A DNA stretch of 7,332 nucleotides from the NCBI GenBank assembly GCA_017612655.1, contig JAGAFM010000012.1, forward strand, positions 1-7,332, written 5' to 3'. The translations under genes and the position numbers were made by a program. The DNA comes from Clostridia bacterium. Its GTDB lineage: Bacteria > Bacillota > Clostridia > Oscillospirales > CAG-272. Numbering within the stretch: position 1 is the stretch's first letter; each line of letters starts with the position of its first letter. This document shows positions 1-5,960 of the stretch, in pieces. Below the pieces are notes generated by a model. It was given only the letters and a program-made list of their open reading frames with translations, did not search any database and was not told where the DNA came from.

Positions 1-626
1 ATCAGAAAGTTCGCTGGAATTACGAAAAGACTGAAGAGCAGAACGGGAATCATCCCCTCCGGGACAGTCTTCCAGGTTGGAACGTAGATCTCCGTTATCA
101 GGAGTGACATTCCGATAAACACAAGAACGCCGTGATAGAAGACGGAGTAGAGGCCTCCGAACGTGAAGATCGGATAAAACCCCGCTGCGCTGAGATATAT
201 AAAGTTCGTCAGTCCCGCAACCATTCCGATCGATGTGAAGAACGCCATCGAGGTTTTCTGAATCCACCCTTTTCCCCACGCCACGAACGGAAGGAAAAAC
301 AACAGCATGGAACAGGTGTAGAGGGGAAGAATGCCGCCTAGATTAAAGGAATCGCCGTGACGAAAGTCATGATAGGTTGAGAAGGAGATCTTCGCGACTT
401 CGAGAAGGGGCATAAATACAGCCAGAATTTTGTAGACAGTGAAAACTGTTTCCTTTTTCACCTTTCGGAGGAATAGGGAAACCAGTATGATGACAATGAA
501 CAACGTTCCCATGACAATGAACTGCCTGGGTGACATCTTGTCCTGACCTGAATAACCCAGGGCTGCAACATCCTGAGGACCGTCGAAAAAGCCGTATTTC
601 AGAAGACTGGTAAACGGAGTGATCAT
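1..626 (-). CDS. YwaF/TMEM164-type multi-pass membrane protein, C-terminal part cut by window edge
   Basis: An open frame on the minus strand reads from ATG at 626-624 to the window edge without a stop, giving 208 residues. An AAGGAGG ribosome binding site (complement of 636-642) lies 9 nt before the ATG. After a polar N-terminus come hydrophobic segments at about residues 36-54, 64-80, 97-117, 125-147, 153-178 and 191-208, so this is an integral membrane protein. The motifs LPLYTCS (about 100-106), FYHGVL (163-168) and YVPTWK (181-186) fit the YwaF/TIGR02206 family, related to eukaryotic TMEM164. In TMEM164, a conserved Cys and His have been proposed as acyltransferase active-site residues; C105 and H165 here are the likely equivalents (inference). 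Substrate and role in bacteria are unknown. It is transcribed divergently from the P-loop gene at 1012 from its own promoter. The family call is from recalled motifs, not a search. Confidence 0.78.
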   Translation of the reverse strand, partial: MITPFTSLLKYGFFDGPQDVAALGYSGQDKMSPRQFIVMGTLFIVIILVSLFLRKVKKETVFTVYKILAVFMPLLEVAKISFSTYHDFRHGDSFNLGGILPLYTCSMLLFFLPFVAWGKGWIQKTSMAFFTSIGMVAGLTNFIYLSAAGFYPIFTFGGLYSVFYHGVLVFIGMSLLITEIYVPTWKTVPEGMIPVLLFSLFVIPANFL

Positions 627-670
627 TCCAGAGAACCTCCTTATCGTGATACGGCAACGTTTCGGCCAAA

Positions 671-685
671 GGGAATCTGATTCCC
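671..685 (-). other. Leader hairpin upstream of the YwaF-type gene
   Basis: A perfect 6-bp inverted repeat with a 3-nt loop (GGGAAT-ctg-ATTCCC) lies in the predicted 5' leader, between the promoter at 744-772 and the ribosome binding site at 636-642. An outer GCC/GGC pair (665-667 with 686-688) can lengthen the stem with a bulge. It has no U-tract, so it is not a terminator by itself. Function is unknown; it may only stabilise the leader. Confidence 0.4.
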
Positions 686-743
686 GGCTCCGGTTTTTCT
701 GTCGGCACAATTCCGGAAGGTCGAATAGCAGTACTTCAGCCTT

Positions 744-772
744 ACTATACCTGAACTTGGTTGCTTTGTCAA
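744..772 (-). promoter_or_regulatory. Sigma-A-type promoter for the YwaF-type gene
   Basis: On the minus strand a consensus -35 box TTGACA (complement of 767-772) is followed by exactly 17 nt and a -10 box TATAGT (complement of 744-749), 5 of 6 to consensus. Transcription should start near 737, giving a leader of about 110 nt before the ATG at 626. This is one of the best promoter matches in the window. Its -35 box overlaps the 16-nt palindrome at 769-784. Confidence 0.8.
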
Positions 773-784
773 GATATATCTTGA
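769..784. promoter_or_regulatory. Perfect 16-nt palindrome, candidate operator
   Basis: TCAAGATATATCTTGA is a perfect 16-nt inverted repeat with no spacer. It overlaps the -35 element of the leftward promoter by four bases and lies about 100 bp upstream of the rightward one. Size, symmetry and position fit a binding site for a dimeric regulator that would block or recruit RNA polymerase at the YwaF-type promoter. No regulator gene is visible nearby and I do not recognise the motif as a known family's operator. Confidence 0.5.
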
Positions 785-886
785 ATTCCGCACTTATACC
801 GAAGGATCTCTGCGGTCTCCCGCTCCCTTCCGTATGGGCGAAACTCTTTTTCCGAAACAGAAACAGAAAAATTCACAATTTAACGC

Positions 887-915
887 TTGCAATTTCGGGA
901 CGCAGAGTGTATCAT
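887..915 (+). promoter_or_regulatory. Probable promoter for the P-loop gene
   Basis: A -35-like box TTGCAA (887-892, 4 of 6) and a -10 box TATCAT (910-915, 5 of 6) are separated by exactly 17 nt. The start point would be near 922, leaving a leader of about 90 nt before the ATG at 1012. The weaker -35 makes this less certain than the leftward promoter. Confidence 0.6.
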
Positions 916-1011
916 TTTAACAGAGCAGATGTTACGGTGATTATCGGCGGGACACCGGTTCGTCTGTTGAGTTATTCTGGCAGATACCGCCGGGAAAAGA
1001 GGTAATACGAC

Positions 1012-1428
1012 ATGCTTCAACTGATCATCGGAGTGAAGGGAACCGGCAAGACGAAAACGCTGATTGAGATGGTAAACGACGCTCCGAAAAAGACAAATGG
1101 TGCTGTTGTCTGCATTGAACTCGGGGACAAGCTTCGCTTTGACATTACCCACGAAGTTCGCCTGATCGATGTAAAAGATTACGCAATTCTCGGTGGACAG
1201 ACCCTCTACGGATTCGTATGCGGGATTGTCGCCTCAAATCATGATATTACGGACATTTTCGTGGATTCTGCGGTTAAGATCTGCAATAACAACATTGAAG
1301 AATTTGCGATTGCGGTCCGTTCCATTGCTTCTTTTGTAAATGCAAACGGCATTCGCTGCGTCATCACCGCATCCCTGGCTCCGGAAGCCCTGCCGGAGGA
1401 TCTGAACCAGTATGTGGTAAATCGCTGA
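1012..1428 (+). CDS. Small single-domain P-loop NTPase of unknown function
   Basis: This 138-residue protein starts with a hydrophobic strand leading directly into a Walker A motif, GVKGTGKT (residues 7-14). A strand ending in aspartate, DIFVD (81-85), is the likely Walker B, and CVITAS (116-121) could be a sensor-like strand. It has no signal peptide or membrane segment, so it is likely cytosolic. Similar short proteins in Clostridia are often labelled ATP-binding protein or, misleadingly, twitching motility protein PilT; nothing here supports a pilus motor, since the length is far below PilT and its other motifs are absent. The start is supported by AAGAGGT (997-1003), 8 nt upstream of the ATG. 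The gene has its own promoter and a strong terminator directly after it, so it is probably monocistronic. Its ligand beyond a nucleotide cannot be named. Confidence 0.82.
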   Translation: MLQLIIGVKGTGKTKTLIEMVNDAPKKTNGAVVCIELGDKLRFDITHEVRLIDVKDYAILGGQTLYGFVCGIVASNHDITDIFVDSAVKICNNNIEEFAIAVRSIASFVNANGIRCVITASLAPEALPEDLNQYVVNR

Positions 1429-1448
1429 TCCTGTTTTTTGCATCTTTC

Positions 1449-1502
1449 GCGGCGCCGTTCTCTGCCGTTTTTCGGCAGGGAGTTCGGTGCCGCTTTCTTT
1501 TT
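1449..1502 (+). terminator. Strong intrinsic terminator after the P-loop gene
   Basis: A long two-part stem pairs 1449-1457 with 1485-1493 (9 bp, one G-U) and 1460-1467 with 1473-1480 (8 bp, one G-U), separated by a small internal loop and capped by TTTTT. A T-rich run, TTTCTTTTT (1494-1502), follows at once. It lies 20 nt past the stop codon at 1428 and isolates the P-loop gene from the next operon. Confidence 0.92.
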
Positions 1503-1544
1503 GCCTTCCCCCTTGAAAACACCCATTGTTTTTCTTTCAAATGC

Positions 1545-1573
1545 TTGACAAAACGGCCTGAGAATGCTATTCT
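1545..1573 (+). promoter_or_regulatory. Extended -10 promoter of the DUF6179-ireB-murD-ynbB operon
   Basis: A perfect -35 box TTGACA (1545-1550) is followed by 17 nt and TATTCT (1568-1573). The TGC just before the hexamer (1565-1567) forms an extended -10 element. The predicted start near 1580 gives a leader of about 110 nt before the ATG at 1693. No other convincing promoter or terminator with a U-tract was seen up to 5873, so it probably drives four genes. Confidence 0.75.
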
Positions 1574-1587
1574 ATTATATATTATAG
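1572..1587. promoter_or_regulatory. AT-rich imperfect palindrome at the transcription start
   Basis: CTATTATATATTATAG is a 16-nt inverted repeat with a single mismatched pair, straddling the predicted start point and touching the -10 box of the operon promoter. The position suits a repressor site, but AT-rich start regions form such repeats by chance, so this is tentative. Confidence 0.3.
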
Positions 1588-1641
1588 AAAATGTACACTG
1601 ACCGTCATGCCGTTGCCTTGAGTATCAGTCGCACGGAAATC

Positions 1642-1658
1642 CCCTGCGGACAGCAGGG
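1642..1658 (+). other. Leader hairpin of the operon transcript
   Basis: CCCTGC (1642-1647) and GCAGGG (1653-1658) form a perfect 6-bp stem with a 5-nt loop in the predicted 5' leader, about 20 nt ahead of the ribosome binding site. There is no U-tract and I do not recognise a known riboswitch around it. Confidence 0.4.
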
Positions 1659-1677
1659 AACCCGGGTGCGTTGTTCG

Positions 1678-1685
1678 AAAGGAGG
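1678..1685 (+). promoter_or_regulatory. Ribosome binding site fixing the start at 1693
   Basis: AAAGGAGG lies 7 nt before the ATG at 1693. The frame is open further up to an ATG at 1591, but that codon would lie only about 10 nt past the predicted transcription start and has no Shine-Dalgarno sequence, so 1693 is preferred. Confidence 0.85.
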
Positions 1686-1692
1686 GAGGGGA

Positions 1693-2724
1693 ATGCCGTA
1701 TCGCAGCGCTTCCGCCAGGATGCTTGGCTCCTCAGACAGACTGTCTCTGATAAATCGGAATAATCTGGATTCCAAACAGTATCTCCGTTCCCTGATTGCG
1801 GAGTCCCTGCGTGTCGGACTGCTCACTATTGAGGCGGTAGACGATATCCAGATGCAGATTCGCGGCTGCCTTGAAACTCTTATCAGGGAACGCTCCCGTT
1901 CTTCCGATGTCCCTCTCGGAGAAGAAGGCGCCAAAGAAATGCTGGATTCCGTTTTCTTTACGATCGGGATTCATCTTCTTTCCTTCCATGACCCGATGTA
2001 CGCCATTACAGCCCTTCAGTCCACCAGCATGGAGGAACTCTTCGCCGCAGGACGTCAGCGGATCAGGGAACTGTTCTGCGACTCCGTCTCTCTCTATGTA
2101 CGCTGCAGACACAATCCTTCGGCACCCCATACCCAGCTCTACCGCAAAGCGCTGACGGAAGACCTCCGTACCTTTCTGGACCGTTACGATCCCGTCTATT
2201 TCGCTCAGAAAAGCGTCTGCAGGATCTCTTATACGCTTGCCGTCTCCTTTGGTGACAAAACGGGTATTCTTTATCTTCACGACTATCTTCTCCGCCTGTT
2301 TGCGGAGAACTCCCTCCTGTCGAAATTTGACCCGGAAGAGATCTCCCTTCTGATGAAATCGTGCGCAAAGCATTACCATACTGCGCCTGATGAGCTCACC
2401 GTCAACTGTTTTTCCGTGGTGATGCATCACGCCATCGGCGCCGCACTGCTCGGAAAATACACCGGAATCCTGACCCTTACCGAAGAGGAGGTCGGGAATC
2501 TCTACAAGGGTCTTTACAGAAAAACCTCGAGAGAACTTAAATCGATGACCTATCAGGCTGTTGTGGGACTTGTGTCGGATCTCTGCCCCAATGATTTGGT
2601 TCTTTCCGGTTATATCAGCGCGTTTTCACGCTCCTTTTCTGAGAAACTGCTGGAAGCCCGTTCAAAAGGTGAGCGTTCGGGCCTGTTCCTGGTTTCGAAT
2701 CCTCAGGAACTGTTTCGGCATTAA
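1693..2724 (+). CDS. DUF6179-like protein of unknown function, first gene of the operon
   Basis: The protein is 343 residues from the preferred ATG, mostly helical in composition, with no signal peptide, membrane segment or recognisable catalytic motif. Its layout agrees with my recollection of the Clostridia-specific DUF6179 family: an early YLRSLIAESLRVGLLT block (about 29-44), a central SVFFTIGIHLLSF block (about 90-102), a YDPVYFAQ stretch (about 170-177), and a C-terminal half including GAALLGKYTGILTLTEEE. That assignment is from memory and should be treated as probable. No function is known for the family. It leads an operon with ireB, murD and a PLP enzyme; ireB starts 48 nt after its stop. 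Co-transcription suggests a cytosolic role tied to cell-wall precursor supply or its control, but nothing in the sequence shows this directly. Confidence 0.75.
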   Translation: MPYRSASARMLGSSDRLSLINRNNLDSKQYLRSLIAESLRVGLLTIEAVDDIQMQIRGCLETLIRERSRSSDVPLGEEGAKEMLDSVFFTIGIHLLSFHDPMYAITALQSTSMEELFAAGRQRIRELFCDSVSLYVRCRHNPSAPHTQLYRKALTEDLRTFLDRYDPVYFAQKSVCRISYTLAVSFGDKTGILYLHDYLLRLFAENSLLSKFDPEEISLLMKSCAKHYHTAPDELTVNCFSVVMHHAIGAALLGKYTGILTLTEEEVGNLYKGLYRKTSRELKSMTYQAVVGLVSDLCPNDLVLSGYISAFSRSFSEKLLEARSKGERSGLFLVSNPQELFRH

Positions 2725-2772
2725 CCGCAAACCGATTCGAACTACGACATCGACAGAAAGGATCTGAGAGAA

Positions 2773-3054
2773 ATGGAAGAAATGAATCACGTATCCGCTG
2801 ACGGGAGAAGCGAAGGGAGTACGATTACATTCTCTCTTCCCGCAGACAAAGACAGGGAAATGAGAGAGATTCTTCATCAGGTCTACGATGCTCTGGTGGA
2901 AAAGGGACACAATCCCATCAACCAGATCGTAGGGTATATCCTTTCCGAGGATCCCACCTACATTACCAAACACAAAAATGCGCGTGTTCTGATTCGCAAG
3001 ATCGATCGCGATGAACTGCTGAATGTCCTGGTAAAGGAATATCTGAAAGTCTGA
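2773..3054 (+). CDS. ireB: IreB/ReoM family regulatory phosphoprotein (UPF0297, YrzL-type)
   Basis: The 93-residue product carries the family signature: NPINQIVGYILSEDPTYI (about 47-64), HKNARVLIRKIDRDEL (about 67-82) and a final LVKEYLK. Related proteins are IreB in Enterococcus, a substrate of the PASTA kinase IreK that affects cephalosporin resistance, and ReoM in Listeria, phosphorylated on Thr7 by PrkA, which controls ClpCP degradation of MurA. The phosphorylated Thr before the first strand probably corresponds to T17 in STITFSL (16-22), with T19 next to it (inference). The N-terminus is about ten residues longer than usual, unless M4 is the true start; AAAGGA (2758-2763) favours the ATG at 2773. 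In many Firmicutes this gene lies between alaS and ruvX; here it sits between a DUF6179-like gene and murD instead, in the same orientation and probably the same transcript. Confidence 0.93.
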   Translation: MEEMNHVSADGRSEGSTITFSLPADKDREMREILHQVYDALVEKGHNPINQIVGYILSEDPTYITKHKNARVLIRKIDRDELLNVLVKEYLKV

Positions 3055-3097
3055 GTTTCCTGCTCCGCATCTGCGGTCTGGACAAAATCAACGTCCG

Positions 3098-3126
3098 ATA
3101 CCGGCGTGCGCATGCTACGCCGGTAT
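3098..3126 (+). other. Intercistronic 10-bp hairpin between ireB and murD
   Basis: ATACCGGCGT (3098-3107) and ACGCCGGTAT (3117-3126) are perfect inverted repeats with a 9-nt loop. The following bases, TTACTTAC, give only a poor U-tract, so full termination is doubtful. It ends 14 nt before the murD ribosome binding site. It may be a leaky terminator/attenuator or an RNA-stability element setting the ratio of murD to the upstream genes. Confidence 0.6.
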
Positions 3127-3140
3127 TTACTTACATGAGA

Positions 3141-3148
3141 GAGGGTGA
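3141..3148 (+). promoter_or_regulatory. Ribosome binding site fixing the murD GTG start
   Basis: GAGGGTGA lies 4 nt before the GTG at 3153 and is a fair match to the GAGGTGA core of the anti-Shine-Dalgarno complement. The in-frame ATG at 3135 has only hairpin and AT-rich bases before it, so the GTG is favoured. Confidence 0.6.
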
Positions 3149-3152
3149 CACT

Positions 3153-4592
3153 GTGACACGGAATCCGAAACTGGAGGAGTTCCGGAATCAGGTCGCGGGG
3201 AAAACCGCAACTGTCGTCGGCCTGGGAATCTCCAATCTTCCTGTCATCGATTTTCTCCTGTCCTGCGGAATGACAGTGACCGGAAGAGATCTGAAAAACG
3301 ACGATAAAATGAAATCCATATCGTCCGATCTCGCCCGGAAAGGGGTGAATACCTTTTTAGGCGAGCATTATCTGGAAGACATCCGGGACGATTACATCTT
3401 CAAGGCGCCCGGGATAAGAGGCGATCTTCCTCCGTTTCGGGCCGCAGTTGAGAACGGATCTGTTCTGACCTCTGAGATGCAGGTCTTCTTCGATCTCTGT
3501 CCCGCCAGCATTTTCGCGGTCACGGGAAGCGACGGAAAGACCACCACAACGACCCTCATCTACACGTTTCTTTCCGAGCAGTTCAAACGGAGCGGCAGCG
3601 GAAATCGCGTCTTTGTCGGAGGAAATATCGGCAAACCGCTGCTTCCCGTCATCGAAGAGATCCGGGAAAACGACGCAGTTGTGCTGGAACTGTCCAGCTT
3701 CCAGCTTCACGCCATGCGCTCCTCGCCTCATGTCGCCTGTATCACGAATGTCACTCCGAATCATCTGAACTGGCACACAGGCATGGAGGAGTATATCGAT
3801 TCCAAAAAAACGATTTACCGTCATCAAACACGACTCGACCGGCTTGTTCTGAATGCCGATAATCCGGTGACCTATTCCATGGCTTCGGAAGCACAGGGGC
3901 ATGTCACTCTTTTCTCCTCTTCCAGAACTCCTTCCGAAAACGATCCTTGCGATGCCTTCCTGTATCTGGATAATAGTGTGATTTCCCTTTGGAACAGGGA
4001 AGATCCGGTTCCTTATCCCGTTCTCGATACGAAAGATATCTTTATTCCCGGAAGACATAATGTCGAAAACTACATGACGGCAATCGGCGCTGTACGCGGC
4101 TGGGTGGACCCGGAAACCATCCTTTCCGTCGCAAAAACGTTTCGAGGTGTCGAGCACCGGGAGGAATTCGTCTGCGAAAAGCAGGGAATCCGTTTTTACA
4201 ACAGCTCCATTGATTCGAGTCCGACACGCACCATCGCTGCATTGAACGCGTTCCCGCAAAAGCTGATTGTGATTCTGGGCGGATATGACAAGCACATTCC
4301 GTTTGACGCTCTTTGCGAGCCTTTGGCTGTTCACGCGAAGGGGATCGTTTATACGGGCGCGACCAGGGATCTGATTCGAAATACTCTGGAATCCAGCCCG
4401 GTCTTCCGTAAAGCGGGCATTCCTTCGGTGACAGAGCCGGATTTCTTTGCGGCAATCGACGCCGCAAAGGGGATGGCGGAACCGGGGGATATTGTGATTC
4501 TTTCCCCTGCGTGCGCCAGTTTCGACAGCTTTGCCAACTTCGAGGAACGCGGAAAAGCCTTTAAGCAGCACGTTCTCTCTTACACGGATTAA
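3153..4592 (+). CDS. murD: UDP-N-acetylmuramoyl-L-alanine--D-glutamate ligase (MurD)
   Basis: MurD adds D-glutamate to UDP-MurNAc-L-Ala using ATP, the second amino-acid step of cytoplasmic peptidoglycan precursor synthesis. Numbering from the GTG start (479 residues, near the family's usual 440-480): an N-terminal nucleotide-fold with VVGLGISNLP (about 21-30); the Mur ligase P-loop GSDGKTT (125-131), where many relatives have GTNGKT; GNIGKP (157-162); ELSSFQL (179-185); NVTPNHLNWH (199-208); K218 in SKKTIY, matching the carbamylated lysine; RHNVENYMTA (301-310); and the C-terminal domain with GGYDKHIPF (376-384) and LSPACASFDSFANFEERG (450-467), typical of MurD rather than MurC, E or F. The GTG start is preferred over an in-frame ATG six codons upstream (3135), which lacks a ribosome binding site. 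The PLP-enzyme gene follows after 18 nt. Confidence 0.97.
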   Translation: MTRNPKLEEFRNQVAGKTATVVGLGISNLPVIDFLLSCGMTVTGRDLKNDDKMKSISSDLARKGVNTFLGEHYLEDIRDDYIFKAPGIRGDLPPFRAAVENGSVLTSEMQVFFDLCPASIFAVTGSDGKTTTTTLIYTFLSEQFKRSGSGNRVFVGGNIGKPLLPVIEEIRENDAVVLELSSFQLHAMRSSPHVACITNVTPNHLNWHTGMEEYIDSKKTIYRHQTRLDRLVLNADNPVTYSMASEAQGHVTLFSSSRTPSENDPCDAFLYLDNSVISLWNREDPVPYPVLDTKDIFIPGRHNVENYMTAIGAVRGWVDPETILSVAKTFRGVEHREEFVCEKQGIRFYNSSIDSSPTRTIAALNAFPQKLIVILGGYDKHIPFDALCEPLAVHAKGIVYTGATRDLIRNTLESSPVFRKAGIPSVTEPDFFAAIDAAKGMAEPGDIVILSPACASFDSFANFEERGKAFKQHVLSYTD

Positions 4593-4610
4593 AAGTGAGG
4601 GTTAGACTCC

Positions 4611-5873
4611 ATGCAGTGCCAGATTTCCAAGCGAACACTTCAACTGGCTTCCGAGGCCGAAACCGCCCTGAAAGACCGTTTTGCGGAATTTGACAGAATC
4701 GCGTTTGACGGTACCCGGCGGGTTCTTTCCGCATTCAGAAATCACAGAGTTTCGGAGACGATGTTCTCCGGAACGACCGGATACGGATACGATGATACCG
4801 GCAGAGAAGCGCTCGATTCGATTTATGCGGAGGTTTTCGGCGCGGAATCCGCTTTTGTACGGACCTCCATTGTGAACGGAACTCACGCTCTTACGATCGG
4901 ACTCTTCGGACTTCTCAGACCGGGAGACATTCTTCTTTCCGTTACCGGGAAACCGTATGACACGCTTTCTGAAGTGATCGGTATCGAGGACGACAATCAA
5001 AACGGCTCCTTAAAGAATTTCGGGGTTTGTTACCGTCAGGTTGATCTTCTTCCGGACGGAACGGTCGATCTGCCTTCGATCCGGAAGGTCCTTACGGAAC
5101 AGGGAAACTCGGTTCGCGTCGTGTTTCTGCAGCGTTCCAAAGGCTATAGCAACCGTCCTTCGCTCAGCTGCGAGGAAATCGGCAGAATCGTCTCCGTGGT
5201 GAGGGCCTGCTCCTCAGCCTTTGTCATGGTGGACAACTGTTACGGAGAGTTTACGCAGGAATTGGAGCCCACAGCCGCCGGAGCCGATTTGATCGCGGGA
5301 TCCCTCATCAAAAATCCCGGAGGGGGAATCGCGGAAACCGGAGGCTATCTCGCCGGAACAAAAAAAGCGGTGGAACTCGCGTCCTACCGCCTGACGGCTC
5401 CCGGGATCGGAACGGAAGTAGGCCCGACTCTCGGGCTGTCCCGCTCCCTCTTCAAAGGTTTTTTCTATGCCCCCCACTCCGTGGCTCAGGCGCTGAAAAC
5501 GGCCGCACTTGCCGCCTATATTTTCGAATCCCTTGGTTGTTCGGTGTCTCCCCGGTGGAACGAGCCCCGGTTCGATATCATTCAGACGATTCAGTGCGGT
5601 TCTGCCGAGAAGCTCTGCGCTTTCTGCGAGGGAATCCAGTACGCTTCCCCCGTCGATGCTTTTGTCAGACCGGTTCCCTGGGCCATGCCCGGATATCAGG
5701 ATCAGGTCATTATGGCCGCCGGTGCCTTCACACAGGGTTCCTCGATCGAACTGTCCGCAGACGGTCCCCTGCGCCCTCCCTATACCGCTTTCCTTCAGGG
5801 CGGGTTAACTTATGAATCCGGAAAGTACGGGATTCTTCTGGCATCCGAACTTTTTTCAGGCCGGTTCGCCTGA
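4611..5873 (+). CDS. ynbB: Methionine gamma-lyase/aluminium-resistance family PLP enzyme (YnbB-type)
   Basis: The 420-residue protein is a fold-type I PLP enzyme of the family annotated as aluminium resistance protein or methionine gamma-lyase family (YnbB in Bacillus). Visible motifs are SGTTGYGYDDTGR (about 53-65), RTSIVNGTHAL (84-94), VMVDNCYGEF (205-214) with D208 as the likely pyridine-nitrogen contact, and SLIKNPGGG (231-239) with K234 as the likely Schiff-base lysine, then AETGGYLAG (241-249). The C-terminal part carries VRPVPWAMPGYQDQVIMAAG (352-371) and PLRPPYTAFLQGGLTY (386-401), also family hallmarks. The substrate is not settled for this family; the names rest on similarity to sulfur amino-acid lyases and an old metal-tolerance phenotype. 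GTGAGGG (4595-4601) gives a ribosome binding site 9 nt before the ATG. It is the last gene of the operon, 18 nt behind murD; a direct link with wall synthesis is not evident. Confidence 0.94.
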   Translation: MQCQISKRTLQLASEAETALKDRFAEFDRIAFDGTRRVLSAFRNHRVSETMFSGTTGYGYDDTGREALDSIYAEVFGAESAFVRTSIVNGTHALTIGLFGLLRPGDILLSVTGKPYDTLSEVIGIEDDNQNGSLKNFGVCYRQVDLLPDGTVDLPSIRKVLTEQGNSVRVVFLQRSKGYSNRPSLSCEEIGRIVSVVRACSSAFVMVDNCYGEFTQELEPTAAGADLIAGSLIKNPGGGIAETGGYLAGTKKAVELASYRLTAPGIGTEVGPTLGLSRSLFKGFFYAPHSVAQALKTAALAAYIFESLGCSVSPRWNEPRFDIIQTIQCGSAEKLCAFCEGIQYASPVDAFVRPVPWAMPGYQDQVIMAAGAFTQGSSIELSADGPLRPPYTAFLQGGLTYESGKYGILLASELFSGRFA

Positions 5874-5891
5874 CTGCGGATCTCCTGCATC

Positions 5892-5924
5892 GAAAAAGAA
5901 AGGACAGCTTGCAAAAAGCTGTCC
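5892..5924 (-). terminator. Intrinsic terminator of acpP
   Basis: GGACAGCTT (5902-5910) and AAGCTGTCC (5916-5924) form a perfect 9-bp stem with a 5-nt loop. On the minus strand it is followed by TTTCTTTTT (complement of 5893-5901), a good U-tract, 36 nt past the acpP stop. On the plus strand the trailing GGAAAAGTGTTTTG is weak, so it may also stop ynbB transcripts, but less efficiently. Confidence 0.85.
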
Positions 5925-5960
5925 GGAAAAGTGTTTTGCCTGTGTTCGGACTGCGGTCTC

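Noticed and set aside
367..708. 113-codon minus-strand frame overlapping the YwaF-type gene start
   Set aside because: It is in a different frame from the hydrophobic, motif-bearing YwaF-type reading and extends upstream of the strong ribosome binding site; the product is not membrane-like and matches nothing.
619..1005. 128-codon plus-strand frame across the divergent intergenic region
   Set aside because: It runs through both promoters and the leader of the YwaF-type gene, has no ribosome binding site, and its translation is not protein-like.
1591..1692. 34-codon N-terminal extension of the DUF6179-like gene from the ATG at 1591
   Set aside because: That ATG is only about 10 nt past the predicted transcription start and has no Shine-Dalgarno, whereas the ATG at 1693 has AAAGGAGG at ideal spacing.
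1732..2430. 232-codon minus-strand frame opposite the DUF6179-like gene
   Set aside because: No promoter, ribosome binding site or motif; the plus-strand frame has an excellent start and conserved blocks.
3357..4571. 404-codon open frame on the minus strand opposite murD
   Set aside because: It lies entirely within murD, whose motifs are unmistakable on the plus strand. The antisense product shows no family motif and I see no ribosome binding site; it is a codon-bias shadow.
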